NCBI GenBank assembly: GCA_008931825.1
Contig: QXVZ01005307.1
Span: 1 to 20,857, forward strand
Reading direction: 5' to 3'
DNA length: 20,857 bases
Source: Phallusia fumigata
Lineage: Eukaryota > Chordata > Ascidiacea > Phlebobranchia > Ascidiidae
Position 1 is the stretch's first letter. Every line of letters begins with the position of its first letter. Shown here one piece after another: positions 8,956 to 19,195 of the stretch. The translations under genes and the position numbers were made by a program. The notes beneath the pieces are model-generated. The model made no database searches, had not been told where the DNA came from, and saw only the letters and a program-made list of their open reading frames with translations.

Positions 8956-9483
8956 TGCCAATAAAAAACGAAATATTGTCCAAATAGCAGCCGTTTTTAT
9001 ATTCAACAACTTCAATACGTGGCCAACACTAGCACAAAGTTTATGACACAATACATACTAATCTACAATACACAAAATACAGTTCGGGTTCGATTATTTA
9101 TGTCGTCATTAATGAAAGTGAGGCTACAGCAAACACATTATTTTTAAAATACTGGCAAAACGTTAAGTGTGTTTGGAAGTAAATATTGGAAATATAAAAC
9201 GATACACAAGACAAATAATACTGAGAGAAACATCATGTGAACAAACGATAATGACCACTATCAATCAGGAGTATCTGTATTTGACATCAATTTTCATTGG
9301 GAAAAATTGTGTTAAATTCCCATCACGTCTTGACCTAGAAAATTAACTGCCCGCGAGGTGGCGCCAGTGGCACAACAAATAGCGCAAAGGTGCGTTTATC
9401 ACAAATACCAATTAAAACAGTGCGCAATTTAAATAGGAACAACGCTATGTCATAAACAGCTAAGTTTCTGCAACAAAACGGGC

Positions 9484-10115
9484 TTATTTGAATGAACGTG
9501 TTGTGTCATAAGTATTGTCCTCCACAATTTGAGTCTTGTTAAGCTGATCATACGTGTCGGAATTACTTGCAAGGTTTTCTAGAGTGTCGTAGGCCTCGGG
9601 GTGTAAGTTGGCTCTTTCAATCTTGTCGTATGCTTCCAAGTCGTTTGCTGGCACTAGTGTAGAATCGTAAGTATCAGCTGATGGGATTTTTGCTTGTCCG
9701 AGTTGATCATAGCTCGGTTCAACAGCTTGCTGTGAGTGCTGTACTGTGTCGTAAGCTTCAGATGCGAGTTTATCATGGGTCAGCTGATCATATGCTTCCA
9801 ATTCATTGCCTGGTTGTTGCGCTGTGTCGTATTCCAAGTCGTAAGCGGCTTCCGGAATATGGGATTGTCGGCTATTGCTCTGAACCTTTGTTGATTGTTT
9901 AAACTTTGTGACCTCACTGTAGGCATTGTTGTTGTCAGGTTTTGTTTGCGCAGCTTCGTCGTGAAAGGTGTTATTGTCACGTGACGCTTGAACGTCGTCA
10001 TAATGGATGACCTCACCGCTTTGATGACGTGGGGACGGTGACATGGTTGGATTTGCAAAGCTACCTACGTCAGTTTTGGGAATGCTGTATGTTTCTTCGG
10101 CTTGATAGTCGTCAG
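9484..10115 (-). other. Gene C terminal exon: tandem YD-motif cytoplasmic tail
   Basis: The exon starts after ttcttaacag with ADDYQAEETYSIP and runs to TAA at 9484-9486. Motif tyrosines fall at residues 392, 396, 409, 422, 436, 450, 463, 476, 489 and 503. From 396 on the spacing is 13,13,14,14,13,13,13,14. The eight periodic motifs from 409 are YDQL, YDTV, YDQL, YDST, YDKI, YDTL, YDQL and YDTT, so six have a hydrophobic +3 residue. Tyr-to-Tyr spacing is a little longer than the 10-12 of a classical ITAM. The exon is 192 bp longer than that of gene A, consistent with internal repeat expansion. Confidence 0.85.
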
Positions 10116-12137
10116 CTGTTAAGAAGCGGTGACTTTATTTTGAAGTGTTTATAAATCAACCACAGGTATTTACGGATTTTATTAAATTCCCTATGTTTAT
10201 ATTAAGTTCACGATTTCTTTTTTCCCTTTCGTAGGCTTAACCACCCCCTTTCCTCCAATCTACATATCCCTCTTTTTCATGGAGCCACCTTTGTAGTTTG
10301 TCATATTCCCCCATTAACTAGATATTTTGTTTACTTGTACTTTCATATGTGAAATTAAAAGATGTTGATATTCATTTTTTGTAGCAAGACTCACCTACAA
10401 CGTCATAATCTTTCAAACCTGATAGACTTATCAGCTTCTGGTTTCTGCAATACACAAAAACATGTCGTATAAATATACCCAAGGGCACCTTTTTGTTCTC
10501 ATGTTCAGAACAAAAATAGAACAAATGTTGTACTTAGATAATAGACATAAGACAAGCAAACTAAAACCTCTTTTACCCATACACTGTTGTACCAGTTACC
10601 TTTTGCGGCGTTTCCGTGACGTCACACAGACGATGACAATGCAGATCGTGACTATAATCAGGCCACCGCATGACGCAGCAATTATTATGGGGGTGCTGCT
10701 CGGGTTCACAGTTGCTGTGTTTAATTGCAGAGAAAAACATTAAGCTTTGGCAGCAAATAGCTTGTTAATGTTGAGATGCACTCTTAATTAAACTACCACG
10801 GCGTTGATAGAAAGTAAATTTGAATAAACCACGATCAAAGTAAGCAGTTTGTCAATAATAAAAGTATGATATGTTATGGGCTTATAGAATATCTGCTATG
10901 TAAGATACCTTTTGGTGTGCTGTTTATGGATGATATGGAAGTTCTTGTTGCTGAAGATGTTTTAATAGTTTCGCTTGGTGTGGTCACGTTAGTTGATATA
11001 GTTGGTTTGCTGGTGGAGATTGGCACGATAGTGTTGGTGGTTACGGTTGGTGCGTTGCTGGTACTTGGTGATCTGGTGAAAGTAGTTACGATTCTCGTTC
11101 TGGTTGCAGTTGTTCGCAAAGGGGTGGTGGTCGGTAACAAAGTTGATTTAGTTGGTGGAGAGGTGGTGGTGGTGGTGGTGGTTGTTGCTATAAACAAAAA
11201 AAATAGGTAAGATTCAGCTATTTTGATCAAATATCGAAAAGTAGCTTGGTTTTTCGGCTTCTCACCCAAATAGTGTGCGCAAATACATTTTTAAAGCTTT
11301 TATAAGTGTGAAGAAATAAATCGCAAACTAATTAAAACCCTCCAAATGTAGTCCCCCATTACTTTCTGCTTACCTGGAACAGATTTCTGACAAACGTATC
11401 TGGAATAACTTCCACACGGTACATCATACCATTGGAATAACGGCTCATACCGATAACGATTGCCCATTGTCACACAATTCTCATTGCCGTGTAAGTTGTT
11501 TGGCTCCGTGGAAAACCATTGTGCGACTGAGACATTACTTCCATCATTCCACTGAAATATATTCGTGGTCGTGTTTCTCATAGCCCCGATGTAAAGTGCA
11601 TAGGGTTCACCTGAATCTAAAGAAAAATTTGCAATTTTTGTGGTCCAATTAATTTTTTTGCTAATTTGACAAAAAGAGTTTTGCTTGTAAGTTAACGAAA
11701 ATGTCGATTGGTTTTGAATCTCAACCACAAAGACATGCTTTATGGTCCTGTAACAATCGCTACAATATTTAAAAGGCTGGCTTTCTGTCGCGATACCTTA
11801 AGAGATACCTTAACTTGGCTCAAAAAAGTATGGATTCGAATCCCATAGCGAACACATGTGTTTGCCTGAGCCCAACTGCAATTTGGCATTATATCTTATG
11901 ACAAATATCTACACAATGCTTACTTGATAAGTTGACAAAAGTTTTGACAAAGTTAAAAATATCCGTTGTTTTGACGTTAGCAACTTTAGCTTGAAACGCA
12001 GAGCATCCCGTTTCCGCTTCAGCATATGAAGTGACTGGAGTCATTTCCACCAAGTATTGGAAGTTTTGGAATGTATGCCACGTTTGTGCATCAGAAATCG
12101 CTGACATCACTAGAACCAAAACTAGGCTCGAATACAT
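9484..12137 (-). CDS. Gene C: type I C-type lectin receptor with a long poly-YD cytoplasmic tail
   Basis: Six exons read on the minus strand: 12137-11924, 11616-11374, 11187-10909, 10714-10600, 10444-10395 and 10115-9484, in phase throughout, giving 510 residues. Residues 1-17 are a signal peptide (MYSSLVLVLVMSAISDA). The CTLD spans about 18-152 and carries WNDGS, an EPNN loop followed by ENC, and WYDVPC. A 93-codon Ser/Thr stalk (about 153-245) and a membrane helix (about 254-275) ending in RKRRKR follow. The tail of about 225 residues contains about 15 tyrosines. The last ten sit in YD motifs, eight of them spaced 13 or 14 residues apart. EPN with the conserved Glu before the second cysteine is the mannose-type pattern, but Tyr replaces Asn in the WND motif. 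A TTG five codons upstream is in frame, but the ATG at 12137 is the credible start. Signalling through SH2 proteins is inference. Confidence 0.87.
10600..10714 (-). other. Gene C exon 4: transmembrane segment
   Basis: The exon of 115 bp has acceptor aaacacag and donor gtaact, phase 1 in and 2 out. It encodes NPSSTPIIIAASCGGLIIVT and a further hydrophobic stretch ending in SRKRRKR. A perfect TGACGTCA palindrome lies inside the coding sequence at 10617-10624. Confidence 0.8.
10909..11187 (-). other. Gene C exon 3: Thr/Ser-rich stalk
   Basis: This 279-bp phase 1-1 exon has acceptor tttatag and donor gtatct. It begins with a run of eight Thr (ACA/ACC codons) and continues as TSPPTKSTLLPTTTP with many Thr, Ser and Pro. 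It is a mucin-like spacer longer than the gene A stalk and without the 11-residue repeat of gene B. Confidence 0.8.
11830..11846 (+). other. tRNA T-arm-like fragment in gene C intron 1
   Basis: The stretch atggattcgaatcccat forms a T-arm (4 of 5 pairs) with a canonical TTCGAAT loop. Only a weak box A candidate precedes it, so it is at most a relic of a tRNA-derived element inside the intron between exons 1 and 2. Confidence 0.25.
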
Positions 12138-13709
12138 TATTCTGTGACACAAAATAGAATGCTATCTGTCGAGAAAACATGTAAGAGAAAGGCGTTCACG
12201 ATAAAATTATTTATGTAAAGCGGCACAGGAAATTAGACAACATTAAATTGACTAGCTTAGACCATAGCAACCAGTTAACTTGTACAATGTTCCTACTACA
12301 CTAAATTTTCTTGCATTGTAAGGTGAAACAGTTTAACTTCTTCTGTAGCACGACATAACATCGCTGTTGCTGTGGCGCTACTTAAAGTCTCAGCACTACC
12401 AAGTTTTGACTTGGTCGTTTTTGTTTCTACCGCACCACCGTGATTCAAGTTTCTAAGCGGCACAAACTCCACTTAGTTTGTCGAAAACTGTAATATTAAA
12501 GACTGCAGCCTGTACTTACTTTTGCCAATTGTTTTTGGGCAATTACAAAAACGCTTGAAGTGAAAAACACGACACTTGTTTTGTTTTTTACAATTTGCAC
12601 GAGGTTTTGAAAACATCGCTACTGTCGACTGCGCAAAGCTCGTTACCGTAACCCGCTTTGGACATATACAGCCGTATTTGTAACGTGCTTATCCAACATC
12701 AACTAAACTGCGTATATACGCTGCTGCCTACAGCACTTTGTTTTACCGGCGTAGGATTATGAGTCAAACCTCGTCTATTATTCGCTACCTCCGCGATCAG
12801 CAGCTAAAGATCGAATTACGTCAGATGAGGAAGTGTGCAAGGGTTTAGAGGAAGTTATAAGAATCGATTAAAGTTTCCAGTGACTTGGGAGAGTAACGCC
12901 GCATTAACGTGATGTATGGTTTATTCCACCGATGGCCACAGGAAAACTCCCTGACTTTTAGACTGATTGTTAGACTTCGTTGAACGGAATTAAATGCCGA
13001 TGTGCGTGTTAAAGTTGCAGAAGATCGTTTTTGCTTAGACACGGATTGTAACAGTAACTTGTTGACAAAAAACTGTTTGTGAACGAAATGTTGTCATTTT
13101 ATTTAGTAAAAAGAAAATGACAAAACTTTTTGACATAATTGTCAAAAGGTCTGCCAATAATACCACTACGTTCGATACCAGTGTCAGGGCAGACAACCAT
13201 TACATGCTCCTACACTAGTTTTGCTCTGGCTTAGAAGGTTTGCGACATAAACAAATGGTTATATAAGCCACACAAGGTATTTGTCAACTTTGTTGCGACT
13301 AATTGCCATAGTTTTTAGTTGATACCCTCATTACCGTGAAAACAAGCAACAACTTAAATGAAACCTCGTCAAACTTGGTTTACATTTTCGTTAACCTTCT
13401 GAATTATTTCCAACTGGGATCTTTCTGTTAAACTGTGATGCGTCACAGCAACTTTGCCAATTACATTTACTTAAACAAACAACTTTACCCACTTTAAGCG
13501 GGTTCCTCAACACGCTTTGTTCAGTCAACTGTATTTCCGAAACTGTCTGACATCAAGCTCGTTGGAAACCTGGGACTCCAACATTGACCTTCGTATAATG
13601 GCATTTTGCCGGTACAGTGTAAAAGCATTAAATATAAGCGCTTGTTGCATGCATGGTTTAACCCACATGCCTACAAGCCTATATGAACACAGATCCATCT
13701 ACTATGGGC

Positions 13710-13805
13710 TTTCGCGTGGTCACGGAAATCCTATGAGATCGACAGCCAACGCATTCATCACTCATGCAAAGCCTAGTGCGAGTCTTATATCTACGTTCAT
13801 AACGT
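13710..13805. repeat. Diverged dispersed repeat (partner 815-905)
   Basis: Partner of the segment downstream of gene A. It lies in a stop-free plus-strand stretch (13517-13807) without a credible start. The shared plus-strand reading G-N-x-M-R-S-T-x-N-x-F-I-T in both copies could be a coding relic or simply conserved DNA. Confidence 0.4.
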
Positions 13806-13956
13806 GAAAACACACTTTCGCTCATCGAAATATCAAGAAAATGATGTCATTCAAGTATTGGGTATTTAAACGCGTCATACACTTTGCTGATAGCTGTTTT
13901 ACTAAAAATAGGTTAACAAGTGGAAATATTCAATGTCACGATCCCCTGTGTTTCTG

Positions 13957-14020
13957 TTAGTTAGTTTGTGGAGCGCCAGCTTTGGAAACTTTGAGGTTGT
14001 AAGTTCGAGTCTCAGCAAAC
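13957..14020 (+). other. tRNA-like fragment
   Basis: The stretch gttagtttgtggagcgccag resembles a D-arm with box A. It is followed by gctttggaaactttgagg (anticodon-arm-like) and aagttcgagtctc (box B). Pairing is incomplete in the T stem, which suggests a tRNA-derived SINE remnant downstream of gene B. Confidence 0.35.
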
Positions 14021-14639
14021 GTCTTGACAGTACATTTCGGTTCATGTCTCTGAATTGTAGTTGACAAGCTAAAAAAAAGGAACCACGATTTTCATTTTTC
14101 ATCTTTAATCAAATGAAATTTGAAACACGTCAAGCTCGAAATGATTTTAATTGAAAACTAGTTAGCAAATAAATTATAGTTTACGGATTGGTTTAAAACA
14201 GAGAAACTGCTCAACTGAAACATGTATTGTTGAACAAAATGTCGGAGGGGATTTTTCTACAAAAACCAAACGCTTGTACATTAAAACATTTACTGTCACA
14301 ACTTATGCTGTCTATTAAGTGCAGTCTAGCTGTTAAGATTGCCTCCATACGCAGCCGAACACAATTTTACACAGGTATAAAACAGGCAGTTACCACGAAT
14401 CGGGTCGTACACAATGTGGTGCTACGTGCATTAGACCAGTGGGTGGCGCTCATGTCATCTCAAGTACAGCCCAAAAAAGTACACACAGCACAAAAAAATA
14501 TATACAGCGAAAACACATAAATACAATAAGTGCAACAAAGTTCGCAAAATGTTGAAGACGTTTCGGACAAGTAAGCTTATCAGCTTTAAACTGCTGACTC
14601 AGAAAAATTTGATTACCGTTTCGTTTGACCGTGACATAC

Positions 14640-14950
14640 TTAATTGTTACGTCGCAATTCATCGTAGGCTGAATCCGATTCGTCTTTAGCCTCGTGTCTG
14701 TTATTGTAGATATTTGTTGGATTGCTGCCGCGTCCCACTTGGTGGCGGGCTTCCACATCTTCAGATGGTTGTAAAGTGTCGTAAGTGGCTTTATCCAATC
14801 GATCGTCTTTTCGAACATGTGATTGTTGGCTATTGTCATGAACCTTTGTGGGGTTTTCAAACTTTCTGACCTGACTATAGACATCGCTGCTTTCAGGTCC
14901 TAATTGTGCAGCGTCGTCAGTAACGATGTTTTCAGGACTTGGTTCTAGAG
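14640..14950 (-). pseudogene. Out-of-frame remainder of gene B cytoplasmic tail
   Basis: Beyond the TAG at 14951, a shifted frame stays open to TAA 14640-14642. It encodes a tail clearly matching gene A, including ESSDVYSQVRK, ATYDTLQPSEDVEARHQVG, IYNN and SDSAYDEL. Maintenance of an open frame of about 105 codons means that the frameshift is recent or is an error. Confidence 0.75.
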
Positions 14951-17205
14951 CTACGTCATAATGATTACGTCATCGTTTTGATGACGTAGGGAAGGTTGTA
15001 TAGCGAAGCTGCTTTCTTCAACGTGAGGGGTGTTGTACGTTTGTTCAGGCTCGAAATCGTCAGCTGTTTAACAAAATAATTTTCGTTTTGATTCTATTGA
15101 AAAACACATCGTTTGATTAATATCAAATATTCATATGTTAAACCTATTTTTGAAGTAAGTGTGCCAATAAAAACAATATTAAAAACAAATAACTGGGTGT
15201 TGCATGTTCCATTGTTTTTTTCCTGACATATAAGTTACAGGTAAAGTAATTGTGACATTCACATTTACCCTCAGTGTTGTGATCAATCACTCCTGTCACG
15301 TTCACCGGTTCGTTGTGGTTTTGCCTGTGAAAGTTCGAAGCACAATTAACTTTCTTAGAGGAAGGAAGGCGATGCATGGAGAGCCAATACAGTTATACAA
15401 TAAAGAGTTTGAACGTTTTGACACCACAAGACTAGCAAAATTCCAGAATGTTTTCAAATCTTTCGCACCGACACCAAAATCTTACCAAAACTTGCAAATC
15501 TTTATTTTTTACAAGCCTGAAAATAACCGATAATATAATTGCCCAAGTTTATTTTTGCTAAAACATTTTTGGTCACCTCTTTTTTCTTCTACGTGACGCC
15601 ATAAAGACAATGACAGCACAGATTATGACGAATATGACGCATCCGCATGTTGTTGACGCAATGATGACGATGTTGAATTTTCCTGGAGCTGCAAAATTGC
15701 AAAAATGCAAATAAAACACTTTCAAAGTTATGCGACGAATTTACACTACATGAGGCAGGACTTATTATTTGTTTGTACATAAAGGTCACCAGGCTCTTAC
15801 GTAAACTTTCGAAAACATCCTACTATTTATTTACCTTGCGTTGTGTCAGTTGGCGAACTTCCGGAACCCATGTTTACAGTGGATAGAGGTAAGATTGTAG
15901 TGGTTGGTTTGGTTGGCGTTGATCCTGTTGTTACAATTTGTTTGGTGGACGGCGATACGGTTGTTGTAGTTGATTTGGTGGATGGCAATACGGTTGTTGT
16001 AGTTGATTTGGTGGACGGGGAAACGGTTGTTGTAGTTGATTTGGTGGACGGGGAAACGGTTGTTGTAGTTGGTTTGGTGGATTGGTATACGGTTGTTGTA
16101 GTTGGTTTGGTAGACGTCGATACGGTTGTTGTAGTTGATTTGGTAGATGACAAAACGGTTGTTGTACTCTGTTTGGTGGTAGCTGTGACAATTCAAGTTA
16201 AATACGTTTGTTTGTACTCTTCGATTTAACATGAGGAAATTATGTTGCAAAAATAAACATTTTGTCATTAGATGTCGCTGAAATTTTTGTAATATTTGGT
16301 GTCTAACAAAACTAGTTATTTTTTTTAAATTAGTTACCTTTTACCTGTCATAAAATCCTAATACAATTGGTATGTTTTTAAAATCAAATTGTTGTTTTAC
16401 AATCATAGACAGCAGAGGTTTTGTTTACTCCGCTATAGACGATATCTGCTCACCTGCTTTAACTTTCTCGCAAATATATCTTGCATTGTATGCTGTACAA
16501 GGTGCGTCGTGCCATCGGTAAGACGAAACATAAGTTAAAGTATAACCGATCGTGATGCATTCTTCTATTCCACCTTTATTATTTGGTTGTCCTCTGTCCC
16601 ACATGGTCGTTGAAACTGAAACGTCGCTTCCATCATTCCATTGAAATTTACTTCCGTAAGAGGTCCTTCGTCCACCGATGTAAAAAGAGAATGGATAGTC
16701 TAAAGGAAACAAAACAAGCTATACTCAATAGCTGTAACGCCTCGGCATATTGTTAAAGTTTGCCAAAGGTTTCAGATACCTAGTCCCCTGTGCGAAAAAC
16801 AGATGGTTGGTTTTGTAAATGCTAAGCATGGCAGGTAATGTTGCGTTCAATACACTGTAAACGTCACCGGAAATATTGTTTTGGGGCAAGTGATTGTTAT
16901 GTGATTTCACGACACCAAATGGAACAACGAAAATAAGTTAGAAAATTTCCACACTGTTTAAGTAATAGAGCTGAAGCAATAATATTACCTGTCAGATTTA
17001 TAAATTGCTTCAAAAAGTTGAAGATTTCCGTTGTTTTGACGTTAGCGACACCAGCTTGCAACGCAGAACAATTCCTCTCTGCTTCTTCATATGAAGTGAC
17101 TGGAGTCATTTCGATCGAGTATTGAAATCCTTCAAAGGTATGCCAAGTTCGTCCCTCAGCAGATACAGATAAACAAAACATTAGCAAGAAAACTAACAAC
17201 GCCAT
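14951..17205 (-). CDS. Gene B: type I C-type lectin receptor, tail truncated by a 1-base frameshift
   Basis: Exons on the minus strand: 17205-16989, 16699-16454, 16182-15835, 15688-15577, 15324-15269 and 15063 to a TAG at 14951-14953, giving 363 residues. The product starts with a signal peptide (MALLVFLLMFCLSVSA). It continues with a CTLD (QPNN loop, EEC, WHDAPC), a 116-codon Thr stalk made largely of an 11-residue repeat, a membrane helix (IVIIASTTCGCVIFVIICAV) and basic SRRRKKR. In the last exon the frame matches gene A as far as NDDV. There B lacks one base relative to A (near 14963-14967) and ends IIMT-stop after 36 codons. Downstream homology to the A tail stays open in another frame. 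The truncated product keeps one tail tyrosine motif (TYNTP). This could be a natural short-tailed receptor, a polymorphism, a recent pseudogene or a sequencing error. Confidence 0.8.
15577..15688 (-). other. Gene B exon 4: transmembrane segment
   Basis: This exon has the same length (112 bp) and phases as the gene A membrane exon, with acceptor tttgcag and donor gtgacc. It encodes FNIVIIASTTCGCVIFVIIC, then AVIVFMASRRRKK, a hydrophobic span followed by a basic anchor. Confidence 0.8.
15835..16182 (-). other. Gene B exon 3: Thr-rich stalk with coding minisatellite
   Basis: The exon (348 bp, acceptor attgtcacag, donor gtaaat) contains about eight copies of a 33-bp unit at roughly 15890-16153. 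The unit encodes SPSTKSTTTTV with variants (STSTKPTTTTV, YQSTKPTTTTV, LPSTKSTTTTV) and decays into SPSTKQIVTTG and STPTKPTTTIL. It is a mucin-like, probably O-glycosylated stalk. Such a repeat is expected to vary in copy number between individuals. Confidence 0.85.
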
Positions 17206-17224
17206 GTTTGTTCTCCAAACAAGC

Positions 17225-17840
17225 TAAGCTTGTTTCCCTCTGAAGGCACAAATATGTCCTGTAAGCCTTTTATAAATGTACTGTGTCTTGCACGTCAAAT
17301 AAAACAAAGGAGCACCCGACGGCCTTCCCATACGCAAAGACTCTAACGCGGAAATTCCTTTGGGATAACGTCATGGTACTTTCGTTTATGTCTCCACGTA
17401 GTTGATTGTCTTTTTCCATAGTGCTATCACTTACTGTTGATTTCTAAAGACCCCGTCTATATTTAGTTTTGAAATTGTCGATTTCTAAAGAGCCCGTATA
17501 TTTAGTTTAAAGTCAGTAGACCCTCGATTTAAATGTAATCAGTTTATAGGCACATCATCAAAACGTATCACCTTAAGTTTTACAAAAGAAAGTAAGTTTT
17601 CAAAATATAAATCAGTTTTAGTTATTGATAACCAATAAACCAACTAAATTCCGAAGTAGTTGCGTTTGCGATTTGTCGTTAAATAAGCATCTAAAAAAAA
17701 CCAACGTGGCAAAGGCGTACCAAGTGTAATTTCAACGGGGACTTGTCCAGTGGAAAATCCTGCTGATAATTGCTTGTTATACATCGCATATCTTGTCGCA
17801 CAATATGACCATAAGTCAGATATTGATTAAAACTCAAACA
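17225..17840. repeat. 5' flank of gene B, homologous to the flank of D
   Basis: This flank aligns with about 20029-20850 upstream of pseudogene D. Landmarks are cccgacggccttcccatacg, actttcgttt.tgtctccacgt, ctcgatttaaatg and atgaccataagtcagata. It shows that B and D arose by duplication of gene plus promoter. It contains the TATA box and no coding sequence. Confidence 0.7.
17267..17274 (-). promoter_or_regulatory. TATA box of gene B
   Basis: On the minus strand the sequence is TATAAAAG, about 62 bp upstream of the gene B ATG, which would place transcription start near 17240. The aligned site upstream of pseudogene D (20351-20358) reads TATAACAG, a weakened version. Confidence 0.5.
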
Positions 17841-18109
17841 ATGTAACTCTTTCACTTCTCTTTATTGTTTGTAATCAACAAATGCAAGAAATTACACAAA
17901 CACAAACAGAAAATTGACAACTATCAGTCAATACAGGATTCAACTTTGCGCTTTGAGAATCATAATACACCGAGGTGTTGAGGCGGGGCAGCATAAAGCA
18001 GTGTAGGGAAGTGATAAGTAAGCAAAGATATTGTGGAGACGTTTGCAACTTTTTTCTGCCCATCTCTCAATTCTTGAGACGAAGCCACCGACGTCACTTT
18101 GTCGAATCC

Positions 18110-18660
18110 CGCTTGAAAGCAGGAGTTTTACACAGATCGGGGTGGCATACAATGTGTGTGATAGTAAGTCACAAGGGTATGACGTCATCGTACTTTTTCG
18201 TCATCGTTCTTGTCACATCATGGGAGAGTTGATTGTAGGTAAAAGGGGGCAAAGGATTTTTACATCGTTTGTTTTTTGTCTCTTGTTTCAGAGTTAACTA
18301 TTCATTTTTTGCCTTTAGTAATGAACATCAATTAACTTCAAATGTTATGTAACTTTTATCCAAAGTTTTTGTTGCTTTGTTTATCACTTTTTGCAGTTAT
18401 TTGAAAACAAGCAAAACAAATTCTGCCTGTGTCGTATTTAATTTGTCAAACGAACTTAAAACACTGACAATCAATAGGGGGTTAAAATTTAAATCAATTT
18501 TTTAACATCAGTAGATGAGTAGAGCGCCTTGAATGTCTGTCGTAAGAACTAATACAGCCGATGATTAAAAAACATTCGTTTAGAAGGGGATTTCCCAGCG
18601 TCCTCGCTTGTGTCGTAGTAAGGTTAAAAGGCTGTGTGACTTTTGGCAAAATAACTGTTA
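18110..18660. repeat. Dispersed intergenic block, copy 3
   Basis: It matches copies 1 and 2: agtcacaagggtatgacgtc at 18161-18187, aaaacaagcaaaacaaattc and tgcctgtgtcg at about 18405-18435, aaaacactgacaa, then gagcgccttgaatgtctgtc and ggggatttcccagcg at about 18510-18600. It lies upstream of gene B and has no coding potential. Confidence 0.5.
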
Positions 18661-19195
18661 TGCTAAAACACACAAAAGTATATTAAGGTGAGATTTGATA
18701 ACTGCTTTTGTACTGTGTCGAAACAAACAATTCATAAAGCGGCATTAATTTACATTTACAAACACGAAATCATCAGCATCCACCTATTGCAACATAGAAA
18801 GTTAAATTGACATGTAGGCCTACACTGACGTCATTAATGTATAAATACCTGGCGGTGACGTCATAAATGATTACCTGAAGCAGCAACTTTTATTTGTAAC
18901 GGTTACGGCCAAAGACGGGTCAGGAATCTAAACAAAGGAAGTTCCATCATTTACAGTAATTTTATTTTTCATGGAGATTTTTGGAATCTTTGGGGCATTT
19001 TCTGTTTCCCTTTCAACTGATACCAGTTTGTTATGACGCAGCATAAAAGCAGGAAACATCCCCAAGGATTTGGTAAAACATACAAGGGACTTATTAAAGC
19101 AATGCAGCTTCTCATGTAGAGATAACCACGTTATGCAAACTACAAATTCTGATGCCACCATAAATTTTAAAACAACAAATTTACACCAATCGCTA

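Larger units (their letters stand above)
5677..9483. other. Intergenic region between genes C and A
   Basis: It contains the tRNA-like element, dispersed blocks 1 and 2, the candidate signal-peptide exon at 6710-6865, a tRNA-like fragment at 7090-7148 and the palindromic array. The parts at 7150-7660 and 8960-9483 show nothing recognisable beyond short random frames. No tail, stalk or lectin exon remains here. Confidence 0.5.
12138..14639. other. Intergenic region between genes B and C
   Basis: It holds the diverged repeat at 13710-13805 and a tRNA-like fragment at 13957-14020. Just upstream of the gene C ATG, minus-strand ctattttgtgtcacag resembles a splice acceptor, so an upstream untranslated exon or trans-splicing is possible. 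Short frames at 12759-12848 (+) and 12845-13042 (-) have no support. Nothing else is recognised. Confidence 0.5.
17206..19195. other. Intergenic region between D and gene B
   Basis: It contains the B promoter flank (17225-17840) and dispersed block 3 (18110-18660). Two TGACGTCA palindromes lie 30 bp apart at 18826-18833 and 18856-18863. The stretches 17840-18110 and 18870-19195 show nothing that I can assign. Confidence 0.5.

Noticed and set aside
12759-12848. 29-residue plus-strand frame starting MSQTSSIIRYLRDQQ.
   Set aside because: Short, with no splice or promoter context and no homologue recognised; chance is sufficient.
12845-13042. Minus-strand 65-residue frame with a basic, helix-like sequence, considered as a transposase relic.
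   Set aside because: It has no ATG start, no recognisable transposase motif and no terminal repeats nearby.
15843-16229. Val-rich plus-strand open frame opposite the gene B stalk (similar ones at 2936-3196 and 10866-11210).
   Set aside because: It is the antisense shadow of Thr codons (ACA/ACC read as TGT/GGT-type Val codons); the sense strand has matching splice sites and phases.
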